DNA of 64,000 bases from Epinephelus fuscoguttatus (Eukaryota; Chordata; Actinopteri; Perciformes; Serranidae). Each line of letters starts with the position of its first letter. Positions within the stretch are counted from its first letter, which is position 1. Below the pieces are notes generated by a model, which was given only the letters and a program-made list of their open reading frames with translations, did not search any database and had not been told where the DNA came from. The position numbers were made by a program, and so were the translations under genes. Shown here piece by piece: positions 50,374 through 64,000 of the stretch. The stretch is from NCBI RefSeq assembly GCF_011397635.1, contig NC_064759.1, forward strand, positions 22,096,428 through 22,160,427. Reading direction: 5' to 3'.

Positions 50374-51726
50374 GGTGCGCGCTAGTAAAATACCATTATA
50401 CTTGTGTCACACATAGACACCCACACACCCACACACACTCATACAAACACACAATGGCTACTTAGTGAAGCAGCAGAGCAGAGGGAGTAATTACAGTGTA
50501 GGACAGGTCACTAGGCCCGCGGTTCACCTCAACCCTGAACACTGGAGCTATTCTGGACCTCTGGGAAAATAAGAAGGGTTGCACTCAGAGGCCAACTTCA
50601 GTCACCAGGCTAAGAACATTAATTACTCATAGGGCCAACACAAGATTAGACTGTAATTGGTGGGTTTGCCTGCTCACATGAATCAGCGAGTGCCTCCACT
50701 GACCACCATATCAGTGACTGATTATAAGGATTGGGTTTTTTTCACTGTAAGTGCAGGGCAAATAACCCCCTGCTAATACAAATGTGTGTTATTTGTTTTG
50801 CATACATGTCAAAGTAATTACGCACTTGGTAGGGCATGTGAAATTTATGGCCATATAATGGAGATTATGCAGGGAAAAGAGGAGGGGGCTGGGAGCATTC
50901 CACCACGCTGTGTTTGCACACCATGACCTGGACTCAGCCCAAACAGTGTGTTTGTGGAAAGACCAGTGTTGCTGCTTCACAAGTGTAATAGGTAAACCAT
51001 CAGCTAATCTTAGTCTTGTCTGAGCTGCACTTTAAGGTTCTGTGTGTAACTTTTCACCAGGATAAACCTTTGATCCTTGCCAAGGGGTGAACAGGTTGGG
51101 ACATGACTCAAACACTGAGACTTGGGCTGACTTTTATGTTAAGGACTCGGACCATATTTTCCTAGAAAATCTAAAGGATGTGACATTATGCACATTCTTC
51201 AGTACTTTGCCTCTCCTCAGCTCAGCTACAGCAGTGACAGTGTACGACAGTAGCAAAGAAGCATCTTGGATGAGAGGTGAAACGTCTTCAAGAAACTCAA
51301 GCACGTCCAGTTCGCTATGATGTCCTACTGAGACCCTGTGTCCTCATATGAGGACGTAACATTTTGGGTTTACTTGACCTTGTACTTGATTCTACTTAAC
51401 TTAGACCTGTTGTCCTCATTCGTGGACACTTTTTTGTGCATCCTAGTGGCAATAAGAGCACAATACATAAATTCATGTGAAAACAAGATGGCAACCATCT
51501 CTGCCAAGTCAGTCTGCAGCCGATCGACACAAAATTGGACAAGGTCGAAAACCTGATCACATTTAATGGTTGAAACTTGTTTATCTGTGATTAATAATGC
51601 TTGTAGCTTGATATGGCAACTAATTTGACCAATTTCAGCAACAGTAACAAGCTCAGACACTAATTAGGAAGTAGTTGTTTGAAGACATTAGGACTTTATT
51701 GTCATCTCTTTATTATCATTGACAAT

Positions 51727-52480
51727 GAGTGCGTTTACATGGACAGTTTAATTCCCTTTTCTTTGGAATGAAAGTTCATTCCTATTAAAAGTAATCTTGT
51801 AAACACCTCATTCGGAATGAAAATGGCCAGTGTGATTGGGACATGGGCGCTTGAAAATTCAGTCCGACGTAAGGGGCTGGAATATTCTGTTTCTAATTCC
51901 GAATGAAAGAATTTCTCGCACGTGGATACACTCATTCCTCTTAAAGTTCATTCCGGTCTTTCTGCGCATGCTTGTTTCCTTGCCCTTGGCGCAATGATGT
52001 ATATAGTGCGCACGCGACTCGTTGCATGAACCAGTTTCCATTCGCCACAGCACGGTCTTCTATCTCCCTTCTTCGACCTTCTACCACCCTTCTCCTCCTC
52101 AACAGACGAAGCATTAGCAGAACAAGGTTGTTGTCGTACTGCTGCTTCAAGAATATAAGCAAAACAAGCCCGAAAAAGGCACTAAGAACGGCGTCGTCAA
52201 GCATCTCGTTATCCGGAACGAGGACTACAGTGTTTTTTTTCGATAAACGTAAACATGTAACATCCGCCCCGCCCCCTATCCAATCAGAAACCTTCCCTGC
52301 CCCAAACCTTGCGCGGACCCGAATACAGGCCATTAAAAGGTGATTAAACTGATCTCCCGGTAAACCCTCATTCAGAATGAATATTTCCCATGTAAACTAC
52401 CTGGAAAAACTTTAATTCTGAATGATTTCATTCAGATTTATTTCATTCCGAATGAGAAGCCATCATGTAACCGCACCCAC
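51727..52480. mobile_element. Inverted-repeat DNA element with internal CATTCCGAATGA palindromes
   Basis: Left end GAGTGCGTTTACATGG; right end ATGTAACCGCACCCAC, which reads back as GTGGGTGCGGTTACAT. Near both ends the palindromic motif CATTCNGAATGA recurs (51811, 52370, 52446 and others). The middle has higher GC and CpG content and, on the minus strand (52333-51941), a 130-residue frame with a leucine-rich then Arg-rich stretch (LVLLMLRLLRRRR). This is weakly like the N-terminus of Harbinger transposases. Probably a deletion derivative. Confidence 0.7.
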
Positions 52481-54490
52481 TGCGTAGTTTTTTTTTTATA
52501 CTTATTGGGTCCTACTGACCCCAAACAGTAGGGAAAAAATGCATGTCAAACAAAAGTTCAGGTCCCAGGAGGATATAGCACTTGAGATGACCATGCCCTG
52601 GATGACTGAGAATCTTCACCAACAACAGTAGCTAACGTTAGTCTGCTCATATTAACAAATGACCAACACCTACCACAACACAGGGTCCACACATGCTGTT
52701 TCAGTTATATACATTTTACGTCTGAGTGGATTTGTTAGTTGGCTAGTTCAGGATTTGTCAGTTGTCTCGCTTGCCAAATTACTTCCTCCGCTTATGTGCT
52801 ACATGATACTAACTAATGCAGCGTAGACTAAGTGTTCCATATGCTTTTCACAATTAAGCACACATTAGTGAGCACTCCTCTGTTGTTCTGTCTGTTGAGC
52901 CAAACAAGAATGTTTGTGAGCTCATGTTAATGTGCTCATTCTTCGGGGGAATATCCACAAGAATCCACGAGTCTATACTTTAACTGATGTCTTTCTGACC
53001 AGTGGTATCTTAATTTGTAAGATCAGAGGTTCAAAGGTGTTCCATACAGAGGGAATGTAACATAAAGTCACAAAGCACAGGAAATATTACCTGATTACTT
53101 GTTTTAAATGAATCATAATCAATCATGTATCAAATCTGTGAAATCCTATCATGATTGCTCACAGGATGATGTGCAATCAACGTCTATATTGACAGACTTG
53201 CAGCTGCAGTTTAGGTTTGTAAATTTGTTGTATAATTGTCTCAATAAAGCTGAACAACAAACAAACAAACAAACAAAACACCTCAAAAACTTGCAGCTGC
53301 AGTCTCAGAGCACTATCAGACAGTCAGCGCCCAGTACTGATGTAAGAAAATGGCCATTTTAAAGCATTTCTTCAACAAAAGACAAAATATTTAATAGCTT
53401 GTGATAACATAATAATCATTTAATATAGACTACTGTACTGTGAGAGACCTAAATAACCTTGAACATGCATTTGGTATTGGAGCCTCCTTTCTTTCCATTG
53501 TCAAGTGCTTCATGCGTACCTAGCAAACTTACTGAAACCTCACAGGAACAAATGGTGCGGAGGTCTCTTGCTTGGTCGGAAATGAAGGAGGGGGAACTGG
53601 AGATGACACACAGTATTTTTCTCATAGCCTGGAAATATTTATTCAGCTATTGGCGAAAAATGGTAATCTATGTAACACTGTTAGTCTATGTAAGCCCTAA
53701 TGCAACAACTGCTGTTGATTTAGCCAATAATATCAGATGTAACAGTTTAAAGTGCTTTCTACTAGCCAGAGGCAACACAGCCTAACCCTAACCTGAGATG
53801 ATGTTAGCCAGCTAGCTGTAATTTAGCCTTTCATGTTTGCTCCTAGCGTCAGCTGATTCGGTAATTTGCAAATGGTAAGCTATGTGGTATTATGGGGCCA
53901 AGGGGTGAAATGAATTATAGAAACATTGCAGATAGTAACATTATGCTAAATAATGATTAACTTTTTTTCCAGCTTTGTATCAACATGATGACAGTCAGTC
54001 ACAGTCAGTTGTGTGTTTGGCACCGTTTTGGCCGATGCTCATGTGCTTGCTCGTGGGCACTGAGTACAAGAACTGGAGCTCAAGCAAGAGGATGTTGACT
54101 ACAGTTTGCTTAACAACATTAGAGAAGTGTCTCTAAAAACAAGGACTGTCTGAAAGCTATAAAACCTTAAATCAAGGACACTAGCTCTAGATTTAAGTTG
54201 TTTTCATCTGTTTGGTTTTATTCTGTGTAAATGCCTAAAACTCTTATAAGCTAATGCCTTTGAGCAACTGACATTTGATAAGCTACAATTTAAAGATCTT
54301 TGTCACACTGCCAGTCAAGGAGGGCCTGTTGCGGTTTTTAGATGTGCACTTCCTTTATGTCCTATAATTAACTGGAACTTTCACTCACTACTGTACCTTC
54401 CTCTGAGTGTTTCTTAATGTGTGATGTGTCATAGCAGCAATTTGGTAAAGCCAGAAAAACCAGACCGTAATGAATTAAGAGTTGCTTTCC
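52481..54490. other. Gene-free interval before steap4
   Basis: No exon recognised. It contains a short (CAAA)n stretch near 53257-53280 after a LINE-like AATAAAGCTGAACAAC phrase, and otherwise AT-rich noncoding DNA. Confidence 0.5.
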
Positions 54491-54494
54491 AGTG

Positions 54495-54665
54495 TTGCTT
54501 AATCTGTCACAGATGATCCGCTGATTTCCCAGAAGCAGGCAGTACTTGAAACTTTCCAGCACAAACACACAGACACAGACTGACACAGAGTTTGTACAAA
54601 GAAAACATCAGACACTCATGCCAGCAGAAACACACACACCTCCCACCTTTGCTGTGGGGTTTCCC
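54495..54665 (+). promoter_or_regulatory. steap4: Candidate inflammatory response motifs upstream of steap4
   Basis: Three short motifs lie 300-480 bp upstream of the steap4 ATG: TTGCTTAA (54495-54502, fits the C/EBP form TTRCNNAA), TTCCCAGAA (54526-54534, fits the STAT form TTCNNNGAA), and GGGGTTTCCC (54656-54665, fits the NF-kB form GGGRNWYYCC). Mammalian STEAP4 is induced by TNF, IL-6/STAT3 and C/EBP-alpha, so the set is suggestive. Each motif is short enough to occur by chance, and the transcription start is unknown. Confidence 0.3.
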
Positions 54666-54977
54666 AGTTTAGACAGTCTTCATCCGGAGCCATGGGAGGG
54701 GATGGGCCAATACAAAATCTGACTCAAGCCCGAAAAATCTGTCAGTCTACAGAGTAATGAGTTAGAAGAGCAGACACTTGGGCTTGAGGGGCAGACAGTT
54801 GATTTGCTGACACTTTTTCCAGAAGCACCCAGAAGAGCTGTTACTTTGAAGACTATTATTTTGTTACATCTGCCTTGAATCCGGACACATCACACGTTTT
54901 GACAGAAAATCCGGTGGAGTGTTTTGTTCTGTCAAAACCACAGGAAATATCATCACTGTTTGTGTCAGACTGTGGCC

Positions 54978-60041
<5,064 letters not shown>

Positions 60042-60336
60042 GTAGACACTGGCATGTTTGTCTGAGTCATATGGTATGTGGATATCTGGATGTGTTAGAA
60101 TGTGTGAGCTTCAGTGTGTGTGTGTGCACATTCACAGTGACACATTGTGCACATGGAATACAGAACTCTACTTGGGTTGTGCAGGATGCTTTTCAACCCG
60201 TCAGAATTTGGCTGTGCCCATGCATCCTGTTTACACTAGCGGTCGCAGCTGGAATGTGAATTTTTTTTTAATATAGTTTCCAGTGGTGCTGGCTCTATGG
60301 TTTCCCAAGGAGTCTGTTCAACAGCTTTTCGCTTAA

Positions 60337-60506
60337 AGGCCAAGTGTATTGGATTTAGGGGGATAAATCGACAGAGATGTAATATGATATAATAAAGATG
60401 TTTTCTTTAGTGTGTAATCACCTGAAAATAAGATTAGTTGTTGTTGTTTTCATCACCTTAGAATGAGCGGTTTATATCTACAAAGGGAGTAGGTCCTCAT
60501 CCATGG
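60337..60506 (+). mobile_element. TTAA-family element, left part, host of the array element
   Basis: Preceded by TTAA (60333-60336) and starting AGGCCAAGTGTATTGGATTT, like the elements at 16940 and 35817. Its body resumes after the insertion at 62206 (CCATGTTTCTATGTTAGCCC, then ACCACTGGCTCTAGATGG). The right terminus is uncertain. Confidence 0.7.
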
Positions 60507-62205
60507 CAACACATTCTCCCTCATCACGTCATGGACTTTCTAGTCTGCACGTGACTGTTGTACGTTCACACAGGACGTGCAAGTTACCCTGGATGCGTGT
60601 CAAGTTCTGCCTGTTACATGCATTGTCTTCTTTCAAGATACACTTCCATTTTCACAGGAAATTTAACGTTTACACACAGTCTCTCTCAAAATAAAGGCAC
60701 TATGTCGGTACAACACTGCAAATTGACATTTTTTCCCCTCGACAACAAACACATGTAGTTAGGTTTAGGCAACAAACACACGTGGTTAGGTTTAGTCAAC
60801 AAAAGCATGTAGTTGGGTTTAGGCAACAAACACACGTGGTTAGGTTTATGCAACAAAAACACATGATTGGGTTTAGGCAACAAAAACACGTGGTTAGGTT
60901 TAGTCAACAAAAGCATGTAGTTGGGTTTAGGCAACAATAACAAATAGTTAGGTTTAGGCAACAAACACACGTGGTTGGGTTTAGGTAACAAAAACACGTG
61001 GTTGGGTTTAGGCAACAAAAACACGTGGTTAGGTTTAGTCAACAAAAGCATGTAGTTGGGTTTAGGCAACAAAAAAAACGTGGTTGGGTTTAGGCAACAA
61101 TAACACGTGGTTGGGTTTAGGCAACAAAACCATGTGGTTAAGTTTAGGCAACAAAGACACGTGGTTGGGTTTAGGCAACAAACACACGTGGTTGGGTTTA
61201 GGCAACAAAAACACGTGATTGGGTTTAGGCAACAAAAACACGTGGTTGGGTTTAGGCAACAAAAACACGTGGTTAGGTTTAGTCAACAAAAGCATGTAGT
61301 TGGGTTTAGGCAACCAAAAAAACGTGGTTGGGTTTAGGCAACAATAACACGTGGTTGGGTTTGGGCAACAAAAGCAAGTGGCTGGGTTTAGGCAACAACA
61401 ACACGTGGTTAGGTTTAGTCAACAAAAGCATGTAGTTGGGTTTAGGCAACAAAAAAAACGTGGTTGGGTTTAGGCAACAAAAGCAAGTGGCTTGGTTTAG
61501 GCAACAACAACACGTGGTTAGGTTTAGTCAACAAAAGCGTGTAGTTGGGTTTAGGCAACAAAAAAAACGTGGTTGGGTTTAGGCAACAATAACACGTGGT
61601 TGGGTTTAGGCAACAAAAGCATGTGGTTAAGTTTAGGCAACAAACACATGTGGTTGGGTTTAGGCAACAAAAACACATGATTGGGTTTAGGCAACAAAAA
61701 CACGTGGTTGGGTTTAGTCAACAAAAGCATGTAGTTGGGTTTAGGCAACAAAAAAAATGTGGTTGGGTTTAGGCAACAATAACACGTGGTTGGGTTTAGG
61801 CAACAAAAGCATGTGGTTAAGTTTAGGCAACAAAAGCAAGTGGCTGGGTTTAGGCAACAACAACATGTGGTTGGGTTTAGGCAACAAAAGCACGTGGTTG
61901 GGTTTAAGCAACAAGAGCACGTGGTTGGGTTTAGGCAACAAAAGCATGTGGTTAGGTGTAGACAACAAAAGCACATGGTTAGGTTTAGGCAACAAAAGTA
62001 CATGTCGCAATCACAGACCTCTCAGTCTTAACTTTTGTCCTTGTCCCGCCATGTTTCCCCCTTACACCACCATGCGCGATTAAACTATAATGGCAACCGT
62101 TGCATATCATGCTGACGTTAAAGGACGCCTCTTTCATGGGTTTTTGATTTTACAAGTCACTGCATAAGCGCCGGATTTTGATGACTTCGGAGTGAGACCG
62201 GGCTC
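60507..62205 (-). mobile_element. Array-bearing copy of the 7-bp-duplication element
   Basis: Flanked by identical TCCATGG at 60500-60506 and 62206-62212. The left end, CAACACATTCTCCCTCATCA, is the reverse complement of the right end of the compact copy (21368-21943). The right end, TCGGAGTGAGACCGGGCTC, is the reverse complement of its left end. Inner flanks also correspond (for example ACTATAATGGCAACCG against CGCCATTATAGTTTA). The difference is the centre, where one 27-bp unit has become about 1.25 kb of tandem copies. Confidence 0.88.
60751..61999. repeat. 27-bp minisatellite array, about 46 units
   Basis: Consensus near GTGGTTGGGTTTAGGCAACA plus AAAACAC. Variant units with TTAGTCAACAAAAGCATGTA recur near 60791, 60899, 61036, 61278, 61415, 61522 and 61710. 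These spacings are multiples of about 27 bp, which shows a higher-order pattern and duplication of multi-unit blocks. Because 27 is divisible by 3 and the unit lacks stops in several frames, both strands show long repetitive open frames; these are not genes. Confidence 0.95.
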
Positions 62206-62350
62206 TCCATGGAGATGGCCATGTTGCACTGCCATGTTTCTATGTTAGCCCAGAATATAGAAACCACTGGCTCTAGATGGCACCATTCATGTTTTCATAT
62301 CTGCCACCATAGTTAGAAGCCCATCAGTGTTGAGCACGGTTGGAAACCAC

Positions 62351-62480
62351 AGATTCTTTAATGTGAAACAACTTTATTCAGTGTTTTTAGCGCTTTAAAT
62401 CACCAGGCCCATTTGTTTTAGAGAGGAAGAGACCTCTGCGGATAATTCAGCTACTGGTAAAAAACCTCCTGAATGTCTGG
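62351..62480 (+). repeat. Direct repeat of an element tail, first copy
   Basis: Matches 63103-63240, with shared phrases TTTATTCAGTGTTTTTA, GGAAGAGAC and GATAATTCAG. A similar phrase set occurs at the right side of the element ending at 36415 (AGGAATTCTAAC). The pair, about 750 bp apart, looks like the tail of the TTAA family present twice. Confidence 0.65.
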
Positions 62481-63102
62481 ATCTTAAGTTATCAAACAAA
62501 AAGGGTGAGCACACATTAGCACGTGCTGGGCCAGCGGCCTATCTCTGATGATCCAAACTGAAAAAACAGTATAGTTGTGCTGCGGCTGGCTTGCAGAACA
62601 TCTGATGATGGGGTGCACACTTAAACACACTGGATCCAGGGAGCTGTTTCAACATTTTATTGCAGACAGGGTAGCTGACGTTGTTGTCGGATTATTTTCT
62701 TTATAACAAAGAATATTTAAAAGGAAATGCTACCGCTCTGAATAATGTTACACAATAGTAAAAATGCAATTAATATTAACAAACTGGGTATCATTTAACT
62801 TACGTCATTAATGCATCTGCTAAGGTATCACTCTTTTTTCTTCTTTTAACAACAGTTTAAACTTAGGAATCTTAGAACAATAACACAAAACAATCTGTTA
62901 ACTTTAAATAATACATACAGGATTAACAAAGAAAACATTATAAAACTGAAAAGTCCATATGCACTCACATGAGTCATCTCTCTGTTCTACCTGGCATGTT
63001 TAGAGGGGAAAAGAGAGTCACAGGCCTGAGGGGTGGAGTTTTATAGTTTTAGTTTTTATAATCTTGGGGGAATTTAACACAAGCAGTGTAGGAGAAACAC
63101 TG

Positions 63103-63312
63103 ATCTGTTATGTGAAACTACTTTATTCAGTGTTTTTATCGGTTTTGATGCCATGGTGCGTTTGTTTTGAAGGAAGAGACTTCTACAGATAATTCAGTTC
63201 CCAGTAAAAACATCCTGATCAGTGAAAACCGAAGGAATTCTAACTGGAAGAAGTTTTAGCTGGTTGCAACCTGCAATTTTCACCACTAAATGCCTCTAAA
63301 TCCCCTGAAATC
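63103..63312 (+). repeat. Direct repeat of an element tail, second copy
   Basis: Second copy of 62351-62480, extended by GAAGGAATTCTAAC and GGTTGCAACCTGCA, which also occur in shortened form near 36340-36370. Consistent with a further TTAA-family fragment. No terminus was confirmed. Confidence 0.6.
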
Positions 63313-64000
63313 ATAAGAACATGTCAGTGTTTGTGCCCATGTGTGTTTTTACAGGAATCATTAAATGTCAGATTGAAATATTTTCCAAGAAACCTAAAAT
63401 GACAAAGATTCGTATTCTGATCATATCTTTATAAACTTCATCAGCCCACAAATTACATGTGTATCCACTGTCCACTTAGATTTACACTTACATGTTACAC
63501 TCTCTTTAACAAAGTGAAAGCCTTCACAGCTTTTGTAGCCAACAGATTTGGCACAGGTAGCCCACAAACAGGAACATGAATGGCAGACAAGCCCATTTTA
63601 CAGCCATTCCGATTATATTTTGCGAGCCAGCTCCTGATAAAATGAATACAAACAAGCTCATTGGGAAATATAATTTGGTACAACTGATTATCTCACCTCC
63701 ACACTGTGGCCTTGAAAAGCTGCAAATGACAACCAGATTGATGATTCAGTTAACAGAGAGATACATGCTCACAATATTAAATAGGCTCAGTTGGTATCCA
63801 CTCACAATGTGCCCGCTGGAGGTATTTTAAAGCGCATTATGAAATGCTCTGTGTAATGCCACTACAGTATTGCACCTGTTTATGCTCTGGGCTGCTGAGT
63901 TTCAGTTGGTGTGGAAATTTACAGAGAAGCTACTGGACCTTTAAAGTATGTGAATAGTGGCATAAAAACTGTTTGCAACAATATTCCATCATGTCCATGA

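Larger units (their letters stand above)
47870..51726. other. Gene-free interval
   Basis: No exon recognised. It holds a TG-rich patch near 48449-48475, a GA-rich patch at 48620-48645, a pure GT run at 50339-50372, and a repeat-poor stretch (49240-49960) listed as a regulatory candidate. Confidence 0.5.
60042..64000 (+). other. steap4: steap4 intron 9 (incomplete)
   Basis: From the GTAGAC donor after residue 395 to the window end no further steap4 exon was found. The intron is filled by a TTAA-type element start (from 60337), the array-bearing element inserted in it (60507-62205), and duplicated element-like tails (62351-62480 and 63103-63240). The sequence at about 63931-63944 (CTACTGGACCTTTAA) resembles a right end of the TTAA family. 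Confidence 0.7.

Noticed and set aside
51941..52343. Overlapping 123- and 130-residue genes on both strands
   Set aside because: They fall inside an inverted-repeat element and match no host family. At most one is a decayed transposase piece.
60751..61999. CRISPR-like or telomere-like array
   Set aside because: Units abut without unique spacers and the host is a vertebrate, so it is not CRISPR. GGGTTTAGG resembles telomere repeats, but the unit is 27 bp and derives from a known element interior.
60686..62083. Long repetitive open frames on both strands (KPNHV and CCLNPTT type repeats)
   Set aside because: They are by-products of a 27-bp tandem unit, whose length is a multiple of three, inside a mobile element. 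No promoter, start context or splice logic supports a protein.

Overview
This window is nuclear DNA from a teleost fish, probably a spiny-rayed (percomorph) species. The genes are split by GT-AG introns. Their proteins match vertebrate families residue by residue. The spaces between exons hold short TTAA-flanked and hAT/Harbinger-like DNA elements, a tRNA-derived SINE, an RTE/Rex3-like LINE tail and many CA/GA microsatellites. This is not bacterial DNA, so operons, ribosome binding sites and CRISPR arrays do not apply. No intact transposase or reverse transcriptase is visible.

Three protein genes are supported, each rebuilt from splice sites and reading phase. (1) naca (+, 2456-16211) encodes nascent-polypeptide-associated complex alpha. 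Ten coding exons give a 2225-residue muscle-type skNAC protein. Skipping exons 2-4 (6012 nt, an exact multiple of 3) gives a normal 221-residue NACA. A 5.5 kb exon carries most of the skNAC-specific part. (2) A glipr2/GAPR-1 gene (-, 27390-19354) has five coding exons and encodes a complete 155-residue CAP protein. All four CAP pocket residues and an N-myristoylation start are present. (3) steap4 (+, from 54978) encodes a six-membrane-span metalloreductase. Nine exons (395 residues) are seen; the final exon, with the second haem histidine, lies beyond the right edge.

Layout: 1-2455 is upstream sequence with microsatellites and one unassigned exon-like island. 2456-16330 is naca. 16.3-27.4 kb holds glipr2 with repeat-rich introns, including a copy of its own 3' flank inside intron 4. 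27.4-54.9 kb is a gene-poor interval with repeats and several stretches that look like candidate conserved regulatory DNA. 54.9-64 kb holds steap4; its last visible intron contains an array of about 46 copies of a 27-bp unit.

The most unusual signal is a mobile-element family whose internal unit has been amplified. A compact 576-bp copy at 21368-21943 contains a single 27-bp unit. A reverse-oriented copy at 60507-62205 has the same ends, but that unit is expanded to about 1.25 kb. Both copies are flanked by intact 7-bp target duplications. A probable third relative near 29 kb carries a different (about 59-bp) internal tandem repeat. The three protein genes have no evident shared pathway (nascent-chain binding and muscle; Golgi membrane CAP protein; metal reduction). 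Their adjacency is positional only.
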